A stretch of DNA of 5,693 nt from Bacillota bacterium (GCA_021806845.1 JAKAPV010000193.1:1-5693); one strand, 5' to 3'; positions 1 to 5,684 are shown, counted from the stretch's first letter. The notes: generated by a model not told the origin, from the letters alone. Numbers and translations: made by a program.

Positions 1-19
1 TAAGAGTAGCGTCCGTGTG

Positions 20-219
20 CCTGGCTTCGGAATACCATGGCGCGTCCTTCTGGCGCGCGGGCCGCCAGCGACTACCCGAGCGCCCTTGATGGGCGTCCGG
101 CGAATCTCATGCCTCCCTTCCTCCTGGCAGTGTGTTATGCGACAGTCTGCTGCCGGCAGCGACCGCTCGCCGTCGTAGGGACCGCACCGTAATCGGTGCA
201 GGAAGGTGAGAAGCCTAGG
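20..219 (+). ncRNA. Candidate structured RNA of unknown family
   Basis: No convincing ORF lies here, but the plus strand folds by hand into a multi-branched structure. A closing helix pairs 20-28 with 210-219 (9 bp, T216 bulged). Inside it are a perfect 6-bp hairpin (50-55/63-68), a 5-bp hairpin with a G-T extension (81-85/91-95, then G80-T96), and a long arm pairing CCTTCCT (116-122) with AGGAAGG (200-206). Within that arm are GGCAG/CTGCC (126-130/150-154) and a perfect 6-bp hairpin with a TAAT loop (184-189/194-199). The 12-nt palindrome at 149-160 is an alternative pairing. CTCA/TGAG (106-109/207-210) could extend the long arm but competes for G210. The wobble at G80-T96 is valid only on the plus strand, and a plus-strand terminator lies downstream. 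I checked for hallmarks of RNase P RNA, tmRNA, 6S, SRP RNA, 5S and the common riboswitches and found none. Some pairing is expected by chance in GC-rich DNA, so this is an inference. Confidence 0.35.
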
Positions 220-307
220 CCAAGCATTAGTAGAATTCAATGAGGACCAAGATTCTCCTACTTTGTGACTTCGTTCACACATCCTTTGCATGTGGTAGAT
301 AAGAGAT

Positions 308-346
308 GCCCCAGTTCGAGAAACATTCCTCGAACCGGGGCGTTTT
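308..346 (+). terminator. Strong intrinsic terminator, plus strand, possibly bidirectional
   Basis: Arms 308-320 and 329-341 pair over 13 positions with one A-C mismatch (313/336) around an 8-nt loop. TTTT (343-346) and a pyrimidine-rich stretch (350-361) follow. This fits a rho-independent terminator for a transcript arriving from the left. Read on the minus strand the mismatch becomes a G-U wobble, making the stem unbroken, but the tail there (ATCTCTTATC) is only moderately T-rich. As no better terminator lies after the minus-strand gene ending at 532, the hairpin may serve both convergent transcripts. Confidence 0.75.
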
Positions 347-491
347 GCGCTCTCTCTTTTTCTGGGAACCCTCTGACCGCACTCGACGGGAGATCCCGTA
401 TCCTGGGATTAGGATGACTTTCCACGCGCTTCCTGCCTTGGTTGGGGACGCCGGCGGCGCATCCTGTCAAACCGCCTTCGGACGGGAAGCT

Positions 492-512
492 TCAAAACCC
501 TTAAAGTTTTGA
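492..512 (-). other. AT-rich inverted repeat after the last gene of the unit
   Basis: A perfect 7-bp inverted repeat (492-498/506-512, TCAAAAC/GTTTTGA) with a 7-nt loop lies about 20 nt past the stop of the 94-aa membrane protein gene. It has no T-tract on either side, so it is at best a weak terminator or a 3'-end stabilising hairpin. The rest of 347-531 holds only two short hairpins (a 5-bp ACGGG/CCCGT pair near 387-400 and a 5-bp ATCCT/AGGAT pair near 400-415) and no gene I can support. Confidence 0.3.
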
Positions 513-531
513 GAGATCGGCTCCTGGAAGC

Positions 532-816
532 CTAAGACTTGCGCACGTAGACGCGGTGGCCGTCCTGCGGACGCCGGTAGACTTCGATCGTATGGTGCGA
601 TGTCGGGTCGACGAAGGTCTCGCCGGTCGGTTCGTAGCCTTCCGGAGGAGCGGTGAGGTCTGCCTTGTAGCGCGGCCCGACGAGGAATCCCGCCAGGACC
701 AGGATCACTCCGATGAAGGCCAAATAGAGTGCCGGGACACCCCCGCCCATGGCCACGGCTGCGATGCCGACCACGAGCAGCGCGCCACCGACGCCGAGCA
801 GCCACTTGTTGCGCAC
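532..816 (-). CDS. Small two-helix membrane protein, unknown function
   Basis: A 94-aa protein that I cannot assign to a named family. Residues about 5-23 and 29-48 are strongly hydrophobic and separated by a short glycine-rich turn (MGGG), giving a helical hairpin in the inner membrane. The remaining 45 or so residues are polar and proline- and charge-rich, with no Cys, and end in a basic tail (RVYVRKS). The start is GTG (814-816), with an AGGGAAGAG-like ribosome site a few bases upstream; the basic MRNK start before the first helix fits a cytoplasmic N-terminus. It begins 39 nt after the YbjQ-family gene with no terminator between, so it is probably the last gene of the reductase unit. Its frame is favoured over the overlapping 467-805 frame because its composition is that of a membrane protein, whereas the other is an Arg-rich shadow. 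Confidence 0.75.
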   Translation of the reverse strand: MRNKWLLGVGGALLVVGIAAVAMGGGVPALYLAFIGVILVLAGFLVGPRYKADLTAPPEGYEPTGETFVDPTSHHTIEVYRRPQDGHRVYVRKS

Positions 817-855
817 GTCTCTTCCCTGCCTGTTCTTCAGTCGAACTGCTGCCGG

Positions 856-1176
856 TCAGCGCAGCTTGACGGCGGTTCCGTACGCGACGACTTCTGTCAT
901 CGTCTGGCCGATCTCCGACGAATCGAAGCGCATGCCCAGCACCGCGTCGGCTCCCAGCTTCTCGGCATTCTCGAGCATCCTGTCGATGGCCTGGCGCCGG
1001 GTGTCCTCCAATAGGCGCGTGTATTCGTGAATCTCCCCGCCGCCGAGGCTGCGCAGCGCCGCCAGCATGTTGCCGCCGAGCCCCTGGCTCCGCACGACCA
1101 CGCCGAACACTGTGCCGAGCGTCTCCGCGACCTCGCTGCCCGCAACCTCGAACGCCGTCGTCACCTTGATCGCCAT
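856..1176 (-). CDS. YbjQ / UPF0145 (DUF74) family protein
   Basis: A complete 106-aa protein, the normal size for the YbjQ family. Family hallmarks are a beta-strand start (KVTTAFEVAG), the central GGEIHEYTRLLEDTR (46-60), the helix RRQAIDRMLENAEKLGADAV and the closing strands GMRFDSSEI and AYGTAVKLR. Family members form small alpha/beta oligomers; the database label 'putative heavy-metal-binding' is poorly tested. This copy has no cysteine and one histidine (H50), which gives no direct support for metal binding. The start at ATG 1174-1176 is chosen because homology begins there, an AGGGGG ribosome site precedes it, and it lies 1 nt after the reductase stop (TGAAATG), implying translational coupling. 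The frame stays open a further 31 codons upstream but that stretch lies inside the reductase gene and is Arg/Ser-rich. The cellular role is unknown. Confidence 0.9.
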   Translation of the reverse strand: MAIKVTTAFEVAGSEVAETLGTVFGVVVRSQGLGGNMLAALRSLGGGEIHEYTRLLEDTRRQAIDRMLENAEKLGADAVLGMRFDSSEIGQTMTEVVAYGTAVKLR

Positions 1177-1177
1177 T

Positions 1178-2155
1178 TCAGAACCCCCTATCCGAACTGT
1201 GCTTCGACGTGATGCGCTGCTCCGGGAAGAGGTAGCGCACGGCGCTGTCGATCGCCATGCCCACCTCACCGAAACCGAGTGCGATCAGCTTGGTCTTCCC
1301 CGGGTAGGTCGCGACGTCTCCGGCTGCGTATACGCCGTCGAGCGGGGTCTTCATCCCCCAGTCCACCTGGACCTGCCCGCCGCGGATCGGCAGGCCCCAG
1401 CCCTTGATCGGGCCGAGGTCGGTCGAGAAGCCGATGCAGATCAAGATCTCGTCCACCGGCACCGTCTCCTGCGCGTCGGAGCCGCAAGGACCGATCACTG
1501 CCGCTTCGACGTGACCGCTGCCGTGGATCTCCCGAAGCTCCCAGGGCTGCCCGATCGGAATGTCCGATGCGTGGAGCTGCTGCACCGCCTCTTCATGCGC
1601 CTGCCACTTCGGCAGGTTGTGCACGAGCCGGACCGCAGCATGGGGTATAAGCGTATTGGCCCAGTCGACGGCCGAGTCGCCGCCGCCGACGATCAGCACG
1701 CGTTTCCCGTACAGCCCTGCGACCTGGTGTACGAAATACTGCACCCCGCGGCCCGCGAATTCCTCCTCGCCAGGGACTCCGAGCTTGCGCGGGTTGAAGG
1801 CGCCGAGTCCTGCGGCGATCACGACGGCGCGGCCAAGGTGGGAGCCGGCGTTCGTCGTGAGCCGCCAGGCGTCGCCCTCGCGCTCGAGACCAGTGACCTT
1901 CTCGTTGAGGCAGACGGTGGCGTTCTGCTTGATGGACTGTTCAGCCAGGAGCTCGATCAGTTCGCGGCCGGTCACCTTCGGGAAACCCCCGACGTCGTAG
2001 ATGTATTTCTCGGGATAGAGCGCCGAGACTTGGCCGCCAAGTTCCGGCATGCTTTCGATGAGGCGCGCCCTGAGCTGACGCAGGTGCGCGTGGTACAGCC
2101 CGAACAGTCCAACGGGGCCGCCGCCGATGATGATCACGTCGTCCACGGTGGCCAA
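1178..2155 (-). CDS. Ferredoxin-NAD(P)+ reductase, thioredoxin-reductase-like (YumC type)
   Basis: A 325-aa FAD flavoprotein expected to move electrons between NAD(P)H and ferredoxin or flavodoxin in the cytoplasm. The FAD-binding GGGPVG is at 11-16, followed by the helix LIESMPELGGQ typical of this class. The second Rossmann motif GGGDSAVDW is at 157-165, and GVYAAGDVATYPGKTKLIA (274-292) with GFGE (294-297) is the C-terminal FAD signature. There is no CxxC redox pair, which argues against a thioredoxin reductase. Where YumC-type enzymes carry HRR..FRAHE to hold the NADPH 2'-phosphate, this protein reads HNLPKWQAHE (179-188), so all three arginines are missing; cofactor preference is uncertain. 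The start is taken as TTG (2153-2155), 8 nt after GAGGGG and directly before the conserved first strand (ATVDDVIIIGG). The frame runs on to 2455 but would then overlap sdhB and cross the sdh terminator. Confidence 0.9.
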   Translation of the reverse strand: MATVDDVIIIGGGPVGLFGLYHAHLRQLRARLIESMPELGGQVSALYPEKYIYDVGGFPKVTGRELIELLAEQSIKQNATVCLNEKVTGLEREGDAWRLTTNAGSHLGRAVVIAAGLGAFNPRKLGVPGEEEFAGRGVQYFVHQVAGLYGKRVLIVGGGDSAVDWANTLIPHAAVRLVHNLPKWQAHEEAVQQLHASDIPIGQPWELREIHGSGHVEAAVIGPCGSDAQETVPVDEILICIGFSTDLGPIKGWGLPIRGGQVQVDWGMKTPLDGVYAAGDVATYPGKTKLIALGFGEVGMAIDSAVRYLFPEQRITSKHSSDRGF

Positions 2156-2163
2156 ACATATAA

Positions 2164-2173
2164 CCCCTCTCCT
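2164..2173 (-). promoter_or_regulatory. Ribosome-binding site serving a TTG start, with a competing out-of-frame ATG
   Basis: On the minus strand AGGAGAGGGG is followed by TTATATGTTTGGCC. GAGGGG sits 8 nt before the in-frame TTG (2153-2155). The upstream AGGAG sits 9 nt before an ATG (2157-2159) in another frame, which would give a 72-residue Arg- and His-rich product. The TTG frame is the one that matches the reductase family. Confidence 0.6.
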
Positions 2174-2186
2174 GAATGACGGCCCC

Positions 2187-2192
2187 ATTATA
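2187..2192 (-). promoter_or_regulatory. -10 promoter element (TATAAT) for the reductase unit
   Basis: A perfect TATAAT on the minus strand lies 31 nt upstream of the TTG start, giving a predicted 5' UTR of about 25 nt. It stands between the sdh terminator and the reductase gene, as expected for a separate unit. At spacings of 16-18 nt the -35 region is GC-rich and does not resemble TTGACA, and there is no extended TG, so an activator may be needed or the match may be chance. Confidence 0.5.
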
Positions 2193-2261
2193 CCCGAGCA
2201 TGGCCTTTGCCCGCCTATCGACTTGCGCGGCAGCGGATGTTGGAGGACGACTTTGGTCAGG

Positions 2262-2306
2262 AGACAAAGAAGCCCCGAAGCGGTGTCGCTCCGGGGCTCC
2301 CTTTGT
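2262..2306 (-). terminator. Intrinsic terminator of the sdh operon
   Basis: The core stem pairs 2288-2298 with 2271-2281 (11 bp including one G-U that is valid only on the minus strand) around a 6-nt loop, followed by TCTTTGTCT. The flanks 2301-2306 and 2264-2269 (ACAAAG/CTTTGT) can extend the stem past a bulge. It lies 15 nt or less after the sdhB stop, separating sdh from the reductase unit. Confidence 0.8.
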
Positions 2307-2313
2307 TTGGCCG

Positions 2314-3042
2314 CTACTTGTGCATCTTGCGCACGAGGCCGCCGAGCGGGTCGAAGTACTTGTCGGCAACGCGCTCCTTGAGCGGGATGATGCCGTTGTC
2401 GGTGATGTTGATGCCCTGCGGGCAGACGACCGTGCAGCACTTCGTGATGTTGCAATAGCCGACGCCCGCCGCCCCCTTCAAGAGGTCGACGCGGTCTGCG
2501 GTGTCGAGCGGGTGCATCTCGAGTTCCGCCATCCGGATCATCATGCGCGGACCCCAGTACGCGTCCTTGGCGTCATGTTCACGCAGGACGTGGCAGATGT
2601 TCTGGCAGAGGAAGCATTCGATGCACTTGCGGAACTCCTGGATGCGGTCCACATCGCGCTGCTGCATCGTGAAGGGCGCGTTGACGGCCGGCTGGAACGC
2701 CGGGATCTGGCGCAGCTTCTCATAGTTCCACGAGACGTCGGTGACCAGGTCCTTGATCACGGGGAAGGTGTGCATCGGCCGGACGTGGATGACCTCGTCC
2801 TCGTAGTCGTCGACGCGCGTCTTGCAAAGGAGCTTTGCCGAGCCGTTGATCTCGGCGCTGCACGACCCGCAGTGCGCGGCCTTGCAGTTCCAGCGCACCG
2901 CAAGGTCCGACGCCTGGTGCGCCTGGATGTAGTGCAGTGCATCGAGCACGACCATGCCTGGGATCGCAGGGATCTTGTATTCCTGCTCGCGCCCGCCGGA
3001 GCGATCGCCCCGGAAGACGCTGAGGGTGATCTCTTCAGCCAT
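2314..3042 (-). CDS. sdhB: Succinate dehydrogenase iron-sulfur subunit
   Basis: A complete 242-aa protein (family about 230-260 aa) that carries electrons from SdhA FAD to the quinone site. The N-terminal ferredoxin fold binds [2Fe-2S] through C53, C58, C61 and C73 (C-x4-C-x2-C-x11-C). The C-terminal domain has C140, C143, C146 and C150, then C197, C203 and C207. By family comparison C140/C143/C146/C207 hold [4Fe-4S] and C150/C197/C203 hold [3Fe-4S]; T200 occupies the site that would be Cys in a fourth-iron cluster. An extra cysteine, C202, directly precedes a ligand. The stretch ITKCCT and the ending ITDNGIIPLKERV resemble, as I recall, the actinobacterial Sdh1 subtype. The start is ATG 3040-3042, with AAGGAG 8 nt upstream, inside the end of sdhA; the sdhA stop is 5 nt before it. 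The 80-codon upstream extension overlaps sdhA and is rejected. Confidence 0.97.
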   Translation of the reverse strand: MAEEITLSVFRGDRSGGREQEYKIPAIPGMVVLDALHYIQAHQASDLAVRWNCKAAHCGSCSAEINGSAKLLCKTRVDDYEDEVIHVRPMHTFPVIKDLVTDVSWNYEKLRQIPAFQPAVNAPFTMQQRDVDRIQEFRKCIECFLCQNICHVLREHDAKDAYWGPRMMIRMAELEMHPLDTADRVDLLKGAAGVGYCNITKCCTVVCPQGINITDNGIIPLKERVADKYFDPLGGLVRKMHK

Positions 3043-3047
3043 CGGCA

Positions 3048-4802
3048 CTACTCCTTCTTTGCGGACTTCGCGATGCCGGGCGCGGCGCCGAGCTGGAAGA
3101 GCTCCTGCAGCTCCGTCGGCATCTCGGAGACCGGAGCGCTGAACGTCTTGGCCTCTCCGTCCTCGAGCTTGTGGACGAAGTTGACCTTGCCGTATTCGTC
3201 GAGTTCGTCGGCGAAGTCGAGACGCCACTGCGCGCCGCGGCTCTCCTTGCGCTCGATGGCGCCGCGGATGATCGTCTCGCACAGCGCGATCATGTTGCGC
3301 ACATCCTGGACCGCATGCCAGCCGGGGTTGAACACCCGCGAGCCCGGAACGGTCATGTGCTCCGCGCGCGCCTTGAGCTCCAGCATCTTCTGCAGCCCCT
3401 CTTCCAGGGAGGGGCCGGTGCGGGAGATGCCGGCGTGCTCCGCCATGACTTCCTGCAGGACCTCGTGGACGGCGTACGGGTTCTCCCCGCCCTCATTGCC
3501 GAGCGGCTTGAGCACCCGCTCGATCTCCTGCTGCACCTCGGCGTCGTCGAGCTTCGGGGTGCCTTCGGATCCTTGGAGGAACTCGAGCGCGCCGTCGCCT
3601 GCGCGCTTGCCGAACACCAGGATGTCCGCAAGCGAGTTGCCGCCGAGGCGGTTCGCCCCGTGCAACCCGCCGGCGCACTCGCCGGCCGCAAAGAGTCCCG
3701 GCACGTTCGTCGCGCACGTGAGCGCGTCGACGCGCAGCCCGCCCATCGTGTAGTGGATGGTCGGTCCGACTTCGAACGGCGTCTTCGTGATGTCCACATC
3801 GGCGAGCGCCATGAACTGCTGGTACATGCCCGGCAGCTTGCGCTTGATGTACTCTGGGCCCTTGTGCGTGATGTCGAGCCAGGCGCCGCCGTGAGGCGTC
3901 CCGCGCCCGGCCTGGACCTCCTTGTAGATCGAGCGGGCGACGACGTCGCGCGAGGAGAGTTCCATGCGCTGCGGGTCGTACTTCTCCATGAACCGCTCGC
4001 CTTCCGAGTTGCGCAGGAGGCCGCCCTCGCCGCGCACTCCCTCGGTCACGAGGATCCCCCGCACGCCCGGCGGCCAGACCATGCCGGTCGGGTGGAACTG
4101 GACCATCTCCATGTCGACGAGCTCCGCACCCGCCCTGAAGGCCAGCGCCGCGCCGTCGCCGGTGCTCTCCCAAGAGTTCGAGGTGACCTTGTAGGCCTTG
4201 CCCCAGCCGCCGGTGGCAATCACGATCGCCTTGGCGCTGAAGAGCGCGAACCGCCCATCCTCGCGATAGTAGGCGACGGCGCCGGCTGCACGTCCGTTGT
4301 CGGTGAAGATCTTGGTTGCGGTGATCTCCTGGAAGACGTCGACATTGACCGTGAGGATCTTCTGCTCGAGCGTACGGATCAGTTCCATCCCGGTCCGGTC
4401 GCCGACGTGCGCGAGGCGCCGGAAGGTGTGGGCGCCGAACGGGCGCTGCATGATCTTGCCGTCGGGGGTGCGGTCGAAGACGGCGCCCCACTGCTCGAGC
4501 TCGAGGACTCGGGCGGGTGCCTCCTTCGCGAAGACCTCGGCCATCTTGTAGTTGTTGATGAAGTGGCCCGAACGCATCGTGTCATAGAAGTGCGTTTCCC
4601 AGCCGTCGGCGGGGTCTACGTTGGCCAGCGATGCCGCAACGCCGCCTTCCGCCATGACGGTGTGGGCCTTGCCGAGGAGTGACTTGCCGAGAACCGCGAC
4701 CTTGGCGCCGCCCTCTGCCGCGGCGATCGCCGCGCGCAGCCCGGCACCGCCGGAGCCGATGATCAGGACGTCATACGCGTGCCTCTCGATGTTTTCGCTC
4801 AT
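3048..4802 (-). CDS. sdhA: Succinate dehydrogenase flavoprotein subunit
   Basis: A complete 584-aa protein, normal size, that oxidises succinate to fumarate in the TCA cycle on the cytoplasmic face. The FAD Rossmann motif is GSGGAG (16-21). H47 in GKAHTV is the expected site of covalent FAD attachment. Expected active-site residues by family comparison are H237 in FHPTG, T253/E254 in LVTEG, R285 in SRDVVARS, H350 in HYTMGG, and R385 in GANRLGGNSLADILVFG (382-398), which also belongs to the second FAD motif. All are present, so the enzyme looks active. The KAHTVMAEGG form of the flavin segment resembles, as I recall, the Sdh1 subtype. The gene starts with ATG 4800-4802, sharing one base with the sdhC stop (TGATG), with GAGG 9 nt upstream in the end of sdhC. 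The lysine-rich tail ends at TAG 3048-3050. The frame could extend to 4889, but that lies inside sdhC. Fumarate reductase cannot be excluded, but no frd-specific feature is seen. Confidence 0.97.
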   Translation of the reverse strand: MSENIERHAYDVLIIGSGGAGLRAAIAAAEGGAKVAVLGKSLLGKAHTVMAEGGVAASLANVDPADGWETHFYDTMRSGHFINNYKMAEVFAKEAPARVLELEQWGAVFDRTPDGKIMQRPFGAHTFRRLAHVGDRTGMELIRTLEQKILTVNVDVFQEITATKIFTDNGRAAGAVAYYREDGRFALFSAKAIVIATGGWGKAYKVTSNSWESTGDGAALAFRAGAELVDMEMVQFHPTGMVWPPGVRGILVTEGVRGEGGLLRNSEGERFMEKYDPQRMELSSRDVVARSIYKEVQAGRGTPHGGAWLDITHKGPEYIKRKLPGMYQQFMALADVDITKTPFEVGPTIHYTMGGLRVDALTCATNVPGLFAAGECAGGLHGANRLGGNSLADILVFGKRAGDGALEFLQGSEGTPKLDDAEVQQEIERVLKPLGNEGGENPYAVHEVLQEVMAEHAGISRTGPSLEEGLQKMLELKARAEHMTVPGSRVFNPGWHAVQDVRNMIALCETIIRGAIERKESRGAQWRLDFADELDEYGKVNFVHKLEDGEAKTFSAPVSEMPTELQELFQLGAAPGIAKSAKKE

Positions 4803-5545
4803 CAGAAAAACCTCACAGGGTGGATTACACCGTAGATCAGCAGCCGGATGTAGACGTCGGTGAACCAGACAGAGAACATGGATACCCAAGCGAAGAGGCC
4901 GTGCCGCTCATTCCAGTCCGACACCTTGCGCCACAGCTTGTAGCGCGTCGTGGGCGTGCCGTCGGCGCAGGAGAACTTCTGCGACCCTCCGCCGATCAGG
5001 TGGCGGAACGCGTGGCAGGAGAGCGAGTAGGCCGAGAGCAGGATCACGTTGACGAGCATGATGACCGAACCGAGGCTGACGCCGAAGCCGCTTGGGAAGA
5101 TGAACGACTTGATCGCGTCGATCCACAGGAAGACGAGCACCACCAGCGCCAGGTACCAGAACCAGCGGTGCAGGTTCGTCCAGATGAACGGAAACCGGGT
5201 CTCCCCGAAGTAGAACTTCCGGCGCGACTCCGGAATGCCGCAGGCCATCGGGTCATGGAAAAACCCGCGGTAGATCTCCTTGCGGTAGTAGTAGCAAGTC
5301 GCGCGGAACAGTAGCGGGACCCAGAGCACCCATAGCGCGGGAAGCAGCTTGATGCCCCACGACTGGGTCGGGGAGAAGAACGGCGACAGGAGGTTCTGGA
5401 ACTGCCCCGTGTGCTGGAAGAAGACCAGCCAAAGCGAATAGACGCCGAAGAGTCCGAGCGCAAGCACCGTCAGATAGGGTTCGACCCACCACGCCGACCC
5501 GGACTTCGGTTTGCTGCCGTGTACCGTTTCCGCAGGTTGTGCCAC
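4802..5545 (-). CDS. sdhC: Succinate dehydrogenase membrane anchor subunit, Sdh1 type
   Basis: A 247-aa integral membrane protein that anchors SdhAB and provides the quinone site. I count five hydrophobic segments, about 24-43, 66-86, 126-146, 155-175 and 215-240, so one polypeptide replaces the usual SdhC plus SdhD; no sdhD is present. Distinctive motifs are TCYYYRKEIYRGFF (83-96), ETRFPFIWTNLHRWFWY (115-131), SLSCHAFRHLIGG (174-186) and NERHGLFAW (212-220). From memory these match the membrane subunit of the mycobacterial Sdh1 operon. That complex is reported to carry a membrane-embedded Rieske-type [2Fe-2S] cluster instead of heme; cysteine and histidine residues available here are C84, C102, C177, H126, H178, H182 and H215. 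The start is GTG 5543-5545 because AGGAGG sits 7 nt upstream and the upstream in-frame stretch is Arg-rich leader. It is the first gene of the operon and overlaps sdhA by one base. Confidence 0.92.
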   Translation of the reverse strand: MAQPAETVHGSKPKSGSAWWVEPYLTVLALGLFGVYSLWLVFFQHTGQFQNLLSPFFSPTQSWGIKLLPALWVLWVPLLFRATCYYYRKEIYRGFFHDPMACGIPESRRKFYFGETRFPFIWTNLHRWFWYLALVVLVFLWIDAIKSFIFPSGFGVSLGSVIMLVNVILLSAYSLSCHAFRHLIGGGSQKFSCADGTPTTRYKLWRKVSDWNERHGLFAWVSMFSVWFTDVYIRLLIYGVIHPVRFF

Positions 5546-5552
5546 CGACCGT

Positions 5553-5558
5553 CCTCCT
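5553..5558 (-). promoter_or_regulatory. Ribosome-binding site of sdhC (decides GTG start)
   Basis: A consensus AGGAGG on the minus strand, 7 nt before GTG 5543-5545. It is the strongest Shine-Dalgarno match in the window and rules out the longer frame beginning at 5632. Confidence 0.85.
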
Positions 5559-5572
5559 CGCCAGGAAAGCTG

Positions 5573-5593
5573 CCGGCGCCGGTAAGGCGCCGG
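5573..5593 (-). promoter_or_regulatory. GC-rich hairpin in the sdh leader
   Basis: A perfect 8-bp inverted repeat (5573-5580/5586-5593, CCGGCGCC/GGCGCCGG) with a 5-nt loop lies in the predicted sdh 5' UTR, 14 nt upstream of the ribosome site. There is no T-tract, so it is not an intrinsic terminator. It could stabilise the mRNA or affect ribosome loading; this is inference. Confidence 0.4.
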
Positions 5594-5620
5594 GTGCCGT
5601 CCCGTGCACCGCCGAGCGCA

Positions 5621-5640
5621 GCCTTGCACCAAGACAAGGC
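5621..5640 (-). promoter_or_regulatory. Second hairpin in the sdh leader
   Basis: A perfect 6-bp inverted repeat (5621-5626/5635-5640, GCCTTG/CAAGGC) with an 8-nt loop, about 30 nt after the predicted transcription start. It could be a leader stem or an operator-like site; no known regulator motif is recognised. Confidence 0.3.
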
Positions 5641-5678
5641 TGAACCAAGGCCATGTGCGCAGGTTTGCAACCGAACCC

Positions 5679-5684
5679 AGTATA
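5679..5684 (-). promoter_or_regulatory. -10 promoter element (TATACT) for the sdh operon
   Basis: TATACT on the minus strand near the right edge is one base from consensus. The predicted start near 5672 gives a leader of about 127 nt before the sdhC GTG. The -35 element would lie about 10-15 nt beyond the window edge and cannot be checked. Confidence 0.45.

Noticed and set aside
37..192. 51-codon plus-strand ORF
   Set aside because: No ribosome site, no recognisable motif, and it runs through the helices of the candidate structured RNA.
240..302. 20-codon plus-strand ORF (starting MRTKILLLCDF) just before the terminator, resembling a leader peptide
   Set aside because: There is no ribosome-binding site in front of the ATG, no run of regulatory codons, and no plus-strand gene after the terminator to regulate.
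305..345. tRNA T-arm-like sequence (GTTCGAG)
   Set aside because: It is part of the terminator inverted repeat; no acceptor, D or anticodon arms can be built around it on either strand.
1..360. Riboswitch, tmRNA, RNase P RNA, 6S RNA, 5S rRNA, diversity-generating-retroelement repeat or transposon end
   Set aside because: I looked for the conserved core motifs of each on both strands and found none; short resemblances such as GAGAAGCC to 6S RNA, or GTGCCTGGC to a 5S start, are not supported by the neighbouring sequence.
258..470. 70-aa minus-strand ORF across the left terminator
   Set aside because: It reads through the terminator stem, has an unremarkable composition and lacks a convincing ribosome site.
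2156..2455. 100-residue N-terminal extension of the reductase frame
   Set aside because: It overlaps sdhB, runs through the sdh terminator and the TATAAT box, and matches nothing in the family; the conserved first strand begins right after the TTG.
1067..3753. Long plus-strand open frames at 1067-2179 (370 aa) and 2176-3753 (525 aa)
   Set aside because: They are antisense to the reductase, sdhB and sdhA, have no family motifs, and are rich in Arg, Ala, Asp and His as expected from the complement of GC-rich codons.
3171..4682. Plus-strand open frame of 503 aa
   Set aside because: It is fully antisense to sdhA in the mirrored codon frame, with low-complexity composition and no ribosome site of note.
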